This document shows positions 23,521 through 32,712 of a DNA stretch of 34,131 nucleotides, piece by piece (positions within the stretch are counted from its first letter, which is position 1; each line of letters starts with the position of its first letter). The DNA is taken from assembly GCA_001464165.1 (NCBI GenBank), contig LNEX01000318.1, forward strand, positions 1-34,131. Direction: 5' to 3'. Origin of the DNA: a bacterium Ga0077546. Lineage in GTDB: Bacteria; Cyanobacteriota; Vampirovibrionia; Obscuribacterales; Obscuribacteraceae. The notes beneath the pieces were generated by a model that searched no databases, had not been told where the DNA came from, and saw nothing but the letters and a program-made list of their open reading frames with translations. Both the position numbers and the translations under genes were made by a program.

Positions 23521-24039
23521 TTAAATATTGGGTAGCGTTGCTCTAACTGGTTGGGGGCCGCCGCGTGCTCCGGCAGTCTCGGCTTTATTGTAGACAGGTT
23601 TGGCTTTGGCGCTCGTTGTCGCCGTTGGATTAGATATTGGAATAGTAACTGAGCCGCTGCTGTTGTTATAGGGATAGGTCAAAGGCACAAGGAGGCTATT
23701 CATGCCGCTCGCAGCGCTATCGTAGAAAGCGAGCCAACCTTTGGTTTCGTCTTGAGGCAAAATAACGCGGCGGTTCAGTCGGCTTTCTTCAATTTCGTGG
23801 CGACCTGCATCTCTTCCCACCGCTATGCCTAGATTGCGCTTGCGGTGATCTTGAGCGGTGAGCATTTCGTAAGATAGTGGTCCGGCTAAGCCTGCGGTGC
23901 CAATACTAATTGCTCCCACTGCAATTTTGTCGCCTTTGCTCAAGATATGGTCATCGAGCTTCAGTAGCGTAGCTAAGGGGAGAGGCGAAAGGTTGAGGCC
24001 TGGCCCGATGCCCCTGGACCCTTCACCAATGATTACCAC
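23521..24039 (-). CDS. Body of an exported protein of unknown function, separated from its N-terminus by a frameshift
   Basis: 172 residues if started at the GTG at 24039, but the frame is open and looks coding up to about 24146. That upstream part reads RSSPPLTRYEGQKLKFVEVT and then IRNNGTYPVVIIGEGSRGIG, a beta-rich, Ig-like pattern. The start codon at 24039 cuts through this strand and has no good ribosome-binding site. The natural N-terminus is the signal-peptide fragment at 24105-24350 in another frame; one added base between about 24125 and 24146 would join them. The C-terminus is Ser/Thr/Ala-rich. I do not recognise the family. Confidence 0.6.
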   Translation of the reverse strand: MVIIGEGSRGIGPGLNLSPLPLATLLKLDDHILSKGDKIAVGAISIGTAGLAGPLSYEMLTAQDHRKRNLGIAVGRDAGRHEIEESRLNRRVILPQDETKGWLAFYDSAASGMNSLLVPLTYPYNNSSGSVTIPISNPTATTSAKAKPVYNKAETAGARGGPQPVRATLPNI

Positions 24040-24104
24040 CGGATAGGTTCCGTTGTTTCTGATGGTGACTTCGACAAACTTAAGTTTTTGCCCTTCGTAG
24101 CGAG

Positions 24105-24350
24105 TCAGTGGCGGGCTGCTGCGTTGCCACTTAAGACCACCTTTTTATCGGCTTCAGCTTGCTCTGGGGTAATTGGTAGTTCGACCATGGGGGCTGCTAC
24201 TGTGTCACCAACATCTTTCACTGGCAGTGGGTCTGTTTTCAGAGGCAGGGGTGTGAGCTCTTCGGCAAAAACAACTAAAGGAGCTAATGACAACGTGGCC
24301 ACAGCAGCCAGAAGAGCGAACGCTCTTTTGTCATCGGTTTTCTTTTTCAA
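24105..24350 (-). pseudogene. Signal-peptide N-terminus of the frameshifted exported protein
   Basis: I place the start at the TTG at 24350 because AGAGGA lies 6 nt upstream; the same frame reaches an ATG at 24383. A basic start (KKKTDDKR) and a hydrophobic core (AFALLAAVATLSLAPLVVFA) form a clear signal peptide, then ~45 mature residues run to a TGA at 24105. The last in-frame stretch (EADKKVVLSGNAAARH) changes abruptly at an AAAAAGGTGG run, the likely site of a lost base. Confidence 0.65.
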
Positions 24351-24414
24351 TGTGATTCCTCTAAATTTCGCCGAGCCGTTCACGCAGCGTTTGTCTTTGT
24401 TTTCTTGCTTTTGG

Positions 24415-25125
24415 CTACTGGCGTTGACCAGAGAGTGAATACTTGACTGTGGCCCTTACGCCTTCGCCTTGCTTGTTGATTGATATTTTTTCAAAACCAG
24501 TGAAGTTTGCTCCACCATTTTGCAATTCCATAATGATTTGTTCTTGGGCCATGACCGTGCCTGATTTGCCCATGGGATGCTGATAGAAGATCACGGCTTG
24601 TTGGCCAGCTACTTTCATAATTTTCAGACTGGTCTGTACACCCATATCATTGCTCATGGCATAACCCTGCTGGGGATTGCCGCTGATATTCCAAATATTG
24701 CGAGTATTGGTTTGGAAAGCGCCTGCTGCCTGTTGTTGAAACTCAGGGGTTTTTGCTTCTACGGCACTTCTTTGACCAATCACTAGCCATGAACCCATAA
24801 AGGCCGGTGGCAGGGCAACACTTTGTACCCCCATTTGCATTGGTGGACGCTGGGCCGGTGGGCGATTTTGTTGGGCTCCGCCCTGTATTCTGCCGCTGTT
24901 GGCATTGCCTTGTATGGGCGGACGCTGTTGCATTGGCTGGGCGATCGGCTGGATTGCTTGTGGCGTGTAGTAACCACCAGATGACGCAGGAGCATAGGTT
25001 TGGCCTTGACCGCGCTGCTCAACACCGAGCTGAAACGGTTCAGCCGACGCTGGTTGCGGCGAATATATGGCTAGAGGAGCCGACAAAAGAGCCAGGGCAA
25101 TGTACTGAGTAAGTTTCTTATTCAT
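24415..25125 (-). CDS. Exported protein with Gln/Pro-rich linker, unknown function
   Basis: 236 residues from the ATG at 25125; AAGGG lies about 9 nt upstream, while an ATG at 25134 directly abuts that site and is less likely. A signal peptide (NKKLTQYIALALLSAPLAIY, cleavage near ASA-E) is followed by a Gln/Pro/Gly-rich linker to ~residue 95. A beta-rich domain follows: PPAFMGSWLVIGQRS, NIWNISGNPQQGYAMSNDMG and GANFTGFEKISI. The layout suggests a small lipocalin-like or similar barrel, which is a guess from strand pattern. Neighbours on both sides are exported too. Confidence 0.75.
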   Translation of the reverse strand: MNKKLTQYIALALLSAPLAIYSPQPASAEPFQLGVEQRGQGQTYAPASSGGYYTPQAIQPIAQPMQQRPPIQGNANSGRIQGGAQQNRPPAQRPPMQMGVQSVALPPAFMGSWLVIGQRSAVEAKTPEFQQQAAGAFQTNTRNIWNISGNPQQGYAMSNDMGVQTSLKIMKVAGQQAVIFYQHPMGKSGTVMAQEQIIMELQNGGANFTGFEKISINKQGEGVRATVKYSLSGQRQ

Positions 25126-25213
25126 TGAATGCATCCCTTGCGAATAAACGTCATTCTATATCGACCTGAGCATCCCTGCTAGTTGTTAGCCAACCTGGGA
25201 CAACTTTGTTCTG

Positions 25214-25942
25214 TTATTTACTGCCTGGTTTTGCTGGAGAGGCTGATGCAGCTTGTATCGTCGGGTTATTGGCAATATCGCTAGGTAATTCTTGCGAGAA
25301 GCCAAGATCTTGCAGTCTGTGGTAGGCGGCAACCCCAGTTGTCCCTTTAGGGTCAGCAATAACGATGTCAACCAGGGGCGTGAGAGCTTCAGGTGCACGC
25401 TTCTGCTTGATTAATAGATCGGCTTTGAGTAAGAGGGCTTCTCTTTTGAGTTGACCAAAGCGGCTTGTCAATTGTCTCTCTGAGGCCGCTTCGCGCTTGG
25501 CGTCAGCTTTTGTGAAGGCCGTAGCCATGCGGTAGTGAGCATCGGCTGCGTCTTGAAGCCACTCCACCAGCTCGTAAATTCCGTCTTGCACGTCTTGTGG
25601 TCTTGAAACGCCAAGGGCCGCTCTTAGCTCGTCTAGCTTTTGTTTAGCATCGGCTGCTGTCAGCGGCAGCTGCCGGTACCGCGAAGTTTTGGTTTGGGGT
25701 CCACTATGACTGATACCGGAGTTATCAGAATTGAAAGTAGTTGGTTGGTTGTTATTTGAGTTTGGTGAATCTTGACCCGGCGCAAGCGACTCTTCGTTTG
25801 TATAGCGGCCGGGTCGTGGCGCTCCACCAGGTATGGGCGATTGAGCCCAGGCGGCATTAGAAGCCAGAGACAGACAGGCAAGTAAAGAGACAATCAGACC
25901 TTTGAGACTAGTTGTCAGTGTGGCATGTCGATAAGGGCTCAT
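25214..25942 (-). CDS. Exported helical protein, unknown function
   Basis: 242 residues. Signal peptide: SLKGLIVSLLACLSLASNAA, cleavage near AWA-Q. Residues ~35-95 are Pro/Asn/Ser-rich and disordered. The rest is helical and looks TPR-like: AADAKQKLDELRAALGV, AADAHYRMATAFTKADAKREA and EALLLKADLLIKQKRAPEAL, then TGVAAYHRLQDLGF. It is divergent from the giant S55 protein gene, whose start is uncertain and could overlap this one. Confidence 0.75.
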   Translation of the reverse strand: MSPYRHATLTTSLKGLIVSLLACLSLASNAAWAQSPIPGGAPRPGRYTNEESLAPGQDSPNSNNNQPTTFNSDNSGISHSGPQTKTSRYRQLPLTAADAKQKLDELRAALGVSRPQDVQDGIYELVEWLQDAADAHYRMATAFTKADAKREAASERQLTSRFGQLKREALLLKADLLIKQKRAPEALTPLVDIVIADPKGTTGVAAYHRLQDLGFSQELPSDIANNPTIQAASASPAKPGSK

Positions 25943-25975
25943 GACTTCTCGCTTTTCTTGAATGTAGCTTTTAGA

Positions 25976-28900
25976 ATGCGGATTCTAGCAAACTGTTACT
26001 ATGGACATTTGTATATTGCTGAAATTGTAGTTCAACTTCTTGTGGTGCCAGTGTTTTCTAATTATATTGTCGCGCATTGCCTACCCAGACGGCTCGTTGC
26101 TTTTGGTTCGGCATTTTTACTGCTTCTAAACCTCAATATATTGCCGGCTTTGGCTGTGGAAGCTCCGAATCACTTCAGCCCCCACGACAATACATTCATT
26201 AGTAAGTACCTCAAGAAAAACGAATATATCTCTTTGGCTGAAATCAAGCCGGGCATGGAAGGCTACGGCTTGAGCGTCTTCCAGGGTACCAAGGTAGAAA
26301 AATTTCAGGTCAAGGTAATCGGTGTCATTAAGAAAGTTCTGAATGGAAGAGATGCAATCTTAGTGCGCTGTTCAGGTGCGGCCCTGGGAAAAAATAATGT
26401 GGTCAGGGGCATGTCGGGCTCGCCAATTTATATAGATGGTCGACTTGCTGGTGCACTTTCGTATGGTTTCGATTTCTCTAAGGAACCAATTGTTGGCATT
26501 ACCCCAGTAGCAGATATGCTTGAAGTGCTTTCCTTCGATGATCGACCCGGCGCTACTGACCGCAAGACATCCTTTAGGTCTTTCAGAGATTCTTCTAGAG
26601 ATTATTCTACTTCATCAGGGGCGGTGGCGTTGCCGACCTCATCTGGAGCTGATTCTGGTTTTAACTCTGTTTTTGGATCTGGGGCTGCTAGTCACCTCGT
26701 TCCTTTGATGGCACCTGTATCTCTGGCTGGCTATTCTCCTCGGGCTCAAGAATTTCTCAAAGATAAATTTAAAGATGTGGGCCTTTCGATCTCGTCTGGC
26801 GTTTCGGGCGCGTTAGACCCGACTTTGAGTAATCTGAACACACTTAATGCCAGTGCCGCTAAGACCGTTAAACACAGCGGCAAAGGCGAGAGTAAGCTTG
26901 AAGCAAAACTAGAAGAAATAAAAGAATCTAAGTCTGAGAGTAATATCGCCGCCACTGTGGCAGCAGCTGAAGCTGGCACTGTCAAGCTGGTTCCTGGTAG
27001 TGCTGTTGCGGTTATGCTTTCTACCGGTGGCTTCTCTAGCTCAGCGACGGGCACGGCCACATGTATCTTCGGCAATAAGGTAATTGCTTTCGGTCATGCT
27101 TTTATGGATGCAGGGCAAGTAGCTTTTCCTATGGCGACGGCCTATGTTCACGATATTTTGCCGAGCTTATCTGTGTCGTTTAAACTGTCATCACCATTGC
27201 AAGTTATTGGCACTATATTTGCAGATCGACCTTGGTCAATTGGCGGCGAGATTGGCCGCTATAGTGAGTTGATTCCGCTCACCGTTACCGTTACCGATCA
27301 AAATAGACACGTAAAGAAAACCTATCACTGCCAACTTGTTGATCATCCTGAGCTGACCCCGAGCCTTGTTACTGCAACGCTTATGTCGGCTCTAGACTCG
27401 ACCTATCAATCTGAAGTACCTAATGTAGTCAAACTGGCTTCTTCAATTGAGATTAAGGGCCACGGTAAGTTAGCTCGAACCGATCGCTTTGCCGCTAATT
27501 TTCCTGCCCACATGACTGGAGATTCCCTTTCTCGAATGAGGGGCTCTGTTTCTGATCCTGTTAGCGGCTATGTGGGTACTCTTGTCGATAAGCTTATGGG
27601 TAACGATTTTGAGGCCGCTGCAATCACAAGTATGACTGTGGATGTGGTAGTAGAGAACGGTCGGCAGGTGGCTAAAATTGATCGTATATCAGTTGATAAA
27701 CCGGTGGTCGCACCCGGCGAGACTGTTAACGTCAATGTTGTGATGAAGCCTTTTAATAGACCTGTTTATGTAGAGAAATTATCGTTTGGTATACCTAGAG
27801 ATTTGCCAGACGGTGATATTGCGATTGGTATCAGTGGTGGTGATGAGTTTGATGCTCTGCGAAAACGTCTTGGTATCGTTGACCCCCCATCTGAAACTCT
27901 CAAACAGGCAATCAGCCGCGTTACACGTCGGGAGAGAGGCGATACCCTTTGCGGCGTTATGGCTTTGCCCACTCAATCTATTTCGTTTAGTGGGGATGTG
28001 TTAAGAAATCCACCGGCCCATTGGATCAAGCTATTCTTCTCTGACCGCAGCACCAAAGTGCCCGCTCTAGTTAAAGGTGAAGAGCGAGCCAGAGTGCTGT
28101 TAGAAGATTTAGTGGATGGCAGCCATATAATCGCCGTTACTGTCAAACGCGCCGATAAAATATTCGCTAAGTCTTCTCCTTATATGGTCAGCCCCAGTCG
28201 CTTAGCTAACCCTGCTGATGGCATTATCATTACCGATCAAGCAAAAAAGGCGATAGACGCTGGTCGCAAATCAGATTCTTCAAGTACTTCCAGCACAGCC
28301 GCCTCAAGCTCTTCTGGTGCTAGTGCTGTCGCTTCTACTACTTCTACATCTTCTTCAAGCAGTAAAGATACAACTGCGCCAGCCTGGTCTCAGGCTTATG
28401 CCTTTCCTCATATGCGAGCCATTAGCCTCTGGCGTCAAGATAGCGAGCCAGATTTTCATAACGGCAAATCTGAAGGCATAGCCATTGACAGCGTTGGTCG
28501 GCTCACTCCTGGCTATCGTGAGCTGTCGTGCTTTTCTCTTGAGCAAGAGCAGCGTATTTGGGCCGCTGTATGCACGCGCGGCAAATTCTATTTTGCTGCT
28601 GGCAATAAACTAATGAGTACAGACGGTGAGGCTCCAACTGTGGTGGCCACTCTGCCAGGTATGTTGATTACAAGCCTGGCTGCCGATGACAAAGGCAATT
28701 TATATGCTGCCAATGCTCCGGGGGGCGAAGTATATGCCATTGACGCAGCGGGTGGTGCCAAGCCCTATGTTAAAGTCTCAGAATCTATTGTTAGTGCCAT
28801 GGCTTGTGACTCTAGCGGGCATTTGTTTATTGGCACCAGTGGCTCTGGCAAAGTTTATCGAGTAGATAACGGCGCTGCCACGCTGGTCTTTGATAGTAAT

Positions 28901-30787
28901 CAAGCCCACATCACCGCTTTGAGTTTCTGTGAGCGGGAGAATAAATTGTATGTTGGTACTGCTGAGAAAGGCTGTGTCTATAGTCTAGACGCCAATTTGC
29001 AAGTTAAAGCTGAATTTGAAACGGGTGAGCACATTGTCACCGGCATGGCCAAAGACAAAGCTGGCAATTTGTTTGTAACCACTGCTGGTGCGGGAAAACT
29101 ATTTAGAGTGCAAGCCAATGGCCAAGCCGAGCCCGTGGCCATTAGTGATGCGTTCTATACTCTTTTTTATGATAGTCGCGACGATAGAGTCTATTCTGGT
29201 GACGCTGAAGGCGATATTACAAGAGTAGAGATTGATCCAGTTACCGAACAAGCTCAGTTTATTCCGGTTTGTCATACCGAGCAAGAAGCCGTAATGGCCC
29301 TTTGCTCCGATGGCGGTAAGTTGTTTAGCGGTACCAGTAACGTTGCTCAACTTAGAACATTCGAAATACAACCATCTGGCGACCCGAGCTATTCTTCTAT
29401 TGTGCAAGATGCTCAACGCCCTGCTAATTGGTCAAGGGTAAGACTAGCCAATGTTAAAGGTGAAAGCACCAATAGTCTACAGAAAACAGTACGAGTCGCC
29501 ACTAGGGGGGGTGAAACTTCTCAGCCCGATGGCTCATGGTCAGCCTGGATTGATGCCACCCCTGATTCAAGTGCAGACGGCTATTTAATCAAGAGTGGCC
29601 CTTCCCGCTTCTTGCAATACAAGCTCACATGGAAGTTAGGCGCTGAGAAGAAAAGCGTAGATGATTTGATTGTTTCGCGCGTTGACGTTACCTATCAGCC
29701 AACTAATGTCGCACCTACTATTGCTTCAATCTCGGTAAAGGCCGATGATGCTTTTTCTGGTACCGTGCCGATTGTTGTCTCTGGTTCTGACTTAGACCAA
29801 GATAATATGTTGATGGCTCTTGAGTTGTCTGATGATGGCGGCAAGAGTTGGAAGCCCATAGTTAGCGATCAAAGAAGCCGGGAATCTGAGTCGGAAAAGG
29901 CTAGGAAGAAAGAAAAGGCTAAAGAATCTGCAAAAGAAGTTGTTAAGGAGTCTGCTAAAGAGGCTGAGAAGAAATCTGTAAAGGACCCTGTTAAGGAGCC
30001 AGGCAAAGACGCTGGTAAAGACGCGGCTAAACAGCCTGGCGCTTCAGAGAAGAAGCCAGACCTCAACAAGATAGATCCTAATAAGTCTGAACCTAAGCAA
30101 GAAGCCCCTAGAAAAGAAGAATCAAAAAAAGAAGAATCTGGTAAGTCTAAAACCGGCACAGAGAATAAAGCAGAGCGCAAGTTAGAAGATAGGCCTTCTT
30201 CATCCGACTCAGACTCTTCCGCCAGTGCCGATGATTCAAGCTCTGGGGCAACTACTTCTTCTACTTCGTCTTCTGCTGCCACAGCAAAGCCTGCTCCGAA
30301 AGACAAAGAGAAGGAAAAAGAGAAAGAGTCTGATAACGCCAAGTCTTCAGAAGCTTACTCAGCAACAGAGAAATTCACTTACAGTTTCGAGACTAAAAAG
30401 ATCAAAGACGGACAATATTTGATGCGAATTACTCTCAGTGATAAGCCGTCCAATCCTGGCCAAGAGAAGACTGCCGTTGTGTTGCGTTCGGTAGCGATAG
30501 ACAATACTCCGCCGAAAATTAGCGATCTGAAAATCACAAAGAAAGGCGCCGGTCTCTCAATTCGCCTGACTGCTCACGATAATGTCTCATGTATTTCTGA
30601 CTCTACGTACAAAATTGATGGGTCAGATGGCTTCGCCCTTGGCTCCTCTACGGCCGCTTTGTCTGACGCTTTGACTGCCACTCTGGCTGCAGACAACATT
30701 ATGCCTGCTAAGGGGGCGAAGAAAATCACAATTCAGGTATTTGATAGAGCCGGTAACTCCACCAAGACAACAGAGAATCTACCCTAA
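25976..30787 (+). CDS. Giant exported S55-type protease/beta-propeller/Ig-like protein
   Basis: 1603 residues from the ATG at 25976; an ATG at 25925 would overlap the divergent gene, and GTGs near 26042 are possible too. A hydrophobic segment (VAFGSAFLLLLNLNILPALA) is the likely signal peptide. An SpoIVB-like (S55) domain follows: IKPGMEGYGLSVFQGT, then RGMSGSPIYIDG with probable nucleophile S147, GITPVADMLE, and later VIAFGHAFMDAGQ. A Ser/Thr-rich linker is at ~765-798, a beta-propeller-like repeat region at ~861-1131 (repeats such as DDKGNLYAANAPGGEVYAID), and Ig-like strands from ~1245. A Lys/Glu-rich then Ser/Asp-rich block (~1301-1439) interrupts these before YSFETKKIKDGQYLMRITLS and the C-terminus. 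Probably secreted; substrate unknown. The permease starts 5 nt downstream. Confidence 0.85.
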   Translation: MRILANCYYGHLYIAEIVVQLLVVPVFSNYIVAHCLPRRLVAFGSAFLLLLNLNILPALAVEAPNHFSPHDNTFISKYLKKNEYISLAEIKPGMEGYGLSVFQGTKVEKFQVKVIGVIKKVLNGRDAILVRCSGAALGKNNVVRGMSGSPIYIDGRLAGALSYGFDFSKEPIVGITPVADMLEVLSFDDRPGATDRKTSFRSFRDSSRDYSTSSGAVALPTSSGADSGFNSVFGSGAASHLVPLMAPVSLAGYSPRAQEFLKDKFKDVGLSISSGVSGALDPTLSNLNTLNASAAKTVKHSGKGESKLEAKLEEIKESKSESNIAATVAAAEAGTVKLVPGSAVAVMLSTGGFSSSATGTATCIFGNKVIAFGHAFMDAGQVAFPMATAYVHDILPSLSVSFKLSSPLQVIGTIFADRPWSIGGEIGRYSELIPLTVTVTDQNRHVKKTYHCQLVDHPELTPSLVTATLMSALDSTYQSEVPNVVKLASSIEIKGHGKLARTDRFAANFPAHMTGDSLSRMRGSVSDPVSGYVGTLVDKLMGNDFEAAAITSMTVDVVVENGRQVAKIDRISVDKPVVAPGETVNVNVVMKPFNRPVYVEKLSFGIPRDLPDGDIAIGISGGDEFDALRKRLGIVDPPSETLKQAISRVTRRERGDTLCGVMALPTQSISFSGDVLRNPPAHWIKLFFSDRSTKVPALVKGEERARVLLEDLVDGSHIIAVTVKRADKIFAKSSPYMVSPSRLANPADGIIITDQAKKAIDAGRKSDSSSTSSTAASSSSGASAVASTTSTSSSSSKDTTAPAWSQAYAFPHMRAISLWRQDSEPDFHNGKSEGIAIDSVGRLTPGYRELSCFSLEQEQRIWAAVCTRGKFYFAAGNKLMSTDGEAPTVVATLPGMLITSLAADDKGNLYAANAPGGEVYAIDAAGGAKPYVKVSESIVSAMACDSSGHLFIGTSGSGKVYRVDNGAATLVFDSNQAHITALSFCERENKLYVGTAEKGCVYSLDANLQVKAEFETGEHIVTGMAKDKAGNLFVTTAGAGKLFRVQANGQAEPVAISDAFYTLFYDSRDDRVYSGDAEGDITRVEIDPVTEQAQFIPVCHTEQEAVMALCSDGGKLFSGTSNVAQLRTFEIQPSGDPSYSSIVQDAQRPANWSRVRLANVKGESTNSLQKTVRVATRGGETSQPDGSWSAWIDATPDSSADGYLIKSGPSRFLQYKLTWKLGAEKKSVDDLIVSRVDVTYQPTNVAPTIASISVKADDAFSGTVPIVVSGSDLDQDNMLMALELSDDGGKSWKPIVSDQRSRESESEKARKKEKAKESAKEVVKESAKEAEKKSVKDPVKEPGKDAGKDAAKQPGASEKKPDLNKIDPNKSEPKQEAPRKEESKKEESGKSKTGTENKAERKLEDRPSSSDSDSSASADDSSSGATTSSTSSSAATAKPAPKDKEKEKEKESDNAKSSEAYSATEKFTYSFETKKIKDGQYLMRITLSDKPSNPGQEKTAVVLRSVAIDNTPPKISDLKITKKGAGLSIRLTAHDNVSCISDSTYKIDGSDGFALGSSTAALSDALTATLAADNIMPAKGAKKITIQVFDRAGNSTKTTENLP

Positions 30788-30792
30788 TAATT

Positions 30793-32340
30793 ATGATTAC
30801 CAAGTTGATGCGCAAGAAGTCGCCAGAAGACCTCGTTGACGAGGCTTACGATGAAGCACGTTTGATGCATAAGCATCTCACAGCCTTTGACTTATTGGCT
30901 TTTGGTGTGGGTGCCACAATTGGCTCTGGCATCTTCGCTTTGACAGGAACTGCTGCTGCTGGTCAGCTTGAAGCGGCAAAGGATTGGTTCTCTACCCCGC
31001 TTCTAAACTTCATTATGGGCTCTGCTCTTGGCCGCGAAGGCGCGGGCCCAGCCCTTGTAATTTCCTTTCTCATTGCCGCTATTGCGTGTGGCTTTGCTGC
31101 TCTATGTTACGCCGAGTTAGCGGCCATGATTCCAGTTTCAGGCTCTGCTTATACCTTTGCCTATGCATCATTGGGCGAGGTTGTTGCTTGGATTATTGGC
31201 TGGGATTTAATTCTTGAGTACGCGGTTGGCAATATTGCTGTGGCCGTCAGTTGGTCTGAGCATATGCTCCATGTCTTTTATGGGCTGACCGGTCAAGGGC
31301 TGCCGCTTTGGCTAACCTCAGACCTGCACACGGCTTTAGCTTTGCAGAAGTCAATTGTGCAGGGCAGTATGCAGTCTCACCTTTATTCTACGACTGATAT
31401 TCCAGTAATTTTGGGTCAGCAGTTTTGTATAAATTTGCCAGCCTTTGTTATCGTCGCTTTGGTTACTTGGATTTTAATTGTCGGCATCAAAGAGAGTGCT
31501 GTTGCCAATACCATAGCCGTTGCAGTGAAAGTGGTGGTGGTCATCTTCTTCATCATTTATGGCGGTGGTTTGGTCAAACCAGCTAACTGGGTGCCCTTTG
31601 CTCCATCTGGTTTTGTCGGCATTATGGGTGGTGCCGCCATTGTCTTCTTTAGCTTTATTGGCTTTGATGCTGTATCTTCTACTGCTGAAGAAACCAAGAA
31701 CCCCCAGCGCGATATGCCTATTGGCATGATTGGTTCGCTTGTTGTCTGTACTATCCTTTATGCTTTGGTATCGCTGGTTCTGACCGGCATTATGCCTTAT
31801 CAAAACTATGCCAATGATGCAGCTCCTGTGGCTACAGCTATCGCCGTTGGTGGCGCGCCATGGGCGCACTTGTTGGTTTCGGTTGGAGCTTTGGCTGGAA
31901 TGACCTCTGTGCTTCTTGTCTTTCAGATGGGCCAGCCCCGCATATTTATGGCCATGGCCCGCGACAAGTTGCTGCCAGCATTCTTTGCTAAGTTGCATCC
32001 TAAATATAGAACACCGTTTATTCCCACTATTTTGACTGGGCTTTTTGTTGGCTTGTCTGCTCTTATTGTTGATATTGGACAAGCGGCGGAACTGACAAAT
32101 ATAGGCACTTTGGCTGCTTTTATTATTGTCTGTGCTGGGGTGCTTTTCTTGCGCAAGAATTCGCCTGATACCAAGCGACCATTTAGTTGCCCTTGGGTGC
32201 CGTTTGTGCCTTGGGCTGGAATTATCTCGTGCTTTATTTTGATGCTGAGCTTACCCGTCGCCACTTGGATTCGCTTCATTGTCTGGATGGGTGTGGGCTT
32301 TGCTCTTTATTTCGCTTATGGTTATCGTAAGGCGAAGTAG
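30793..32340 (+). CDS. APC-superfamily amino-acid permease, CAT-like
   Basis: 515 residues with about twelve to fourteen hydrophobic segments. The N-terminus (LMHKHLTAFDLLAFGVGATI, then GSGIFALTGTAAAG) and the later FFSFIGFDAVSSTAEETKNP are signatures of the cationic amino-acid transporter group (YfnA/CAT). YAELAAMIPVSGSAYTFAYA is the usual helix 3 region. About 20 extra residues (KDWFSTPLLNFIMGSALGRE) sit in the loop after helix 1. Known role: proton-coupled amino-acid uptake; exact substrate not readable. It begins 5 nt after the S55 gene and ends 2 nt before the DUF2283 gene. The last 28 nt around its stop are nearly repeated at 33436-33463. Confidence 0.92.
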   Translation: MITKLMRKKSPEDLVDEAYDEARLMHKHLTAFDLLAFGVGATIGSGIFALTGTAAAGQLEAAKDWFSTPLLNFIMGSALGREGAGPALVISFLIAAIACGFAALCYAELAAMIPVSGSAYTFAYASLGEVVAWIIGWDLILEYAVGNIAVAVSWSEHMLHVFYGLTGQGLPLWLTSDLHTALALQKSIVQGSMQSHLYSTTDIPVILGQQFCINLPAFVIVALVTWILIVGIKESAVANTIAVAVKVVVVIFFIIYGGGLVKPANWVPFAPSGFVGIMGGAAIVFFSFIGFDAVSSTAEETKNPQRDMPIGMIGSLVVCTILYALVSLVLTGIMPYQNYANDAAPVATAIAVGGAPWAHLLVSVGALAGMTSVLLVFQMGQPRIFMAMARDKLLPAFFAKLHPKYRTPFIPTILTGLFVGLSALIVDIGQAAELTNIGTLAAFIIVCAGVLFLRKNSPDTKRPFSCPWVPFVPWAGIISCFILMLSLPVATWIRFIVWMGVGFALYFAYGYRKAK

Positions 32341-32345
32341 CTATG
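32318..32345 (+). repeat. Direct repeat, left copy (end of permease gene)
   Basis: This 28-nt segment covers the last codons and stop of the permease and the ATG of the DUF2283 gene. It matches 33436-33463 at 25 of 28 positions (differences at positions 7, 11 and 22). Confidence 0.75.
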
Positions 32346-32582
32346 AAGAAATTGCTTGAGGTTGATTTAAGCGTCAGTGATGACAAAGCCTATATCCGGT
32401 TTTGCGAGATAAAGGCAGGAGACTCGGTTAAGCAACTTTCGCTAAACACCCCAAATGGCATAGTAATATTCGACCTTAATTTAGACGACAAAATCATTGG
32501 AATGGAATTCATCAATGCCTTGGCTTTGCTGCCAGAGGACGTGCGCATTGCGGAGCTCGAAGATTGGGACTCTAATTTGTGA
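32343..32582 (+). CDS. DUF2283 protein
   Basis: 79 residues, starting 2 nt after the permease stop and so probably coupled to it. The DUF2283 pattern is clear: DLSVSDDKAYIRF, then NGIVIFDLNLDDKIIGMEFI and a short helical end (NALALLPEDVRIAELEDW). The biochemical role of the family is not established; some members sit beside DUF4258 toxin-like genes and are regarded as antitoxins. No DUF4258 gene is visible here. Confidence 0.85.
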   Translation: MKKLLEVDLSVSDDKAYIRFCEIKAGDSVKQLSLNTPNGIVIFDLNLDDKIIGMEFINALALLPEDVRIAELEDWDSNL

Positions 32583-32712
32583 TATGGCAAATGTATTTCA
32601 TGGCCGACGATGTCTAGGTTGAACAATTCTCTTGAATTGACGAAGAAAACAGAAACACTCTCATTTCAGTACTTTCAGATTTCTGTAAAAGGAGATTACT
32701 TCTCATTGGTCT

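Noticed and set aside
24125..24150. Programmed -1 frameshift at AAAAAGG
   Set aside because: In the coding frame the run is GAT AAA AAG, which does not give the X-XXY-YYZ slippery heptamer, and no strong downstream stem-loop is evident. A lost base is simpler. The GAAAGG site at 6202 pairs even less well after slippage.
29869..30342. Minus-strand frame of 157 codons, Ser/Leu/Phe-rich
   Set aside because: Antisense of the Lys/Glu and Ser/Asp block of the giant S55 protein.
31474..32082. Minus-strand frame of 202 codons
   Set aside because: Antisense of the CAT-like permease; its composition (Lys/Asn/His/Ser-rich) fits no protein family and the permease match is unambiguous.
32583..32712. Toxin gene expected after the antitoxin-like gene
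   Set aside because: The gap is 130 nt and no frame of suitable length or RelE/ParE-like sequence is present on either strand.
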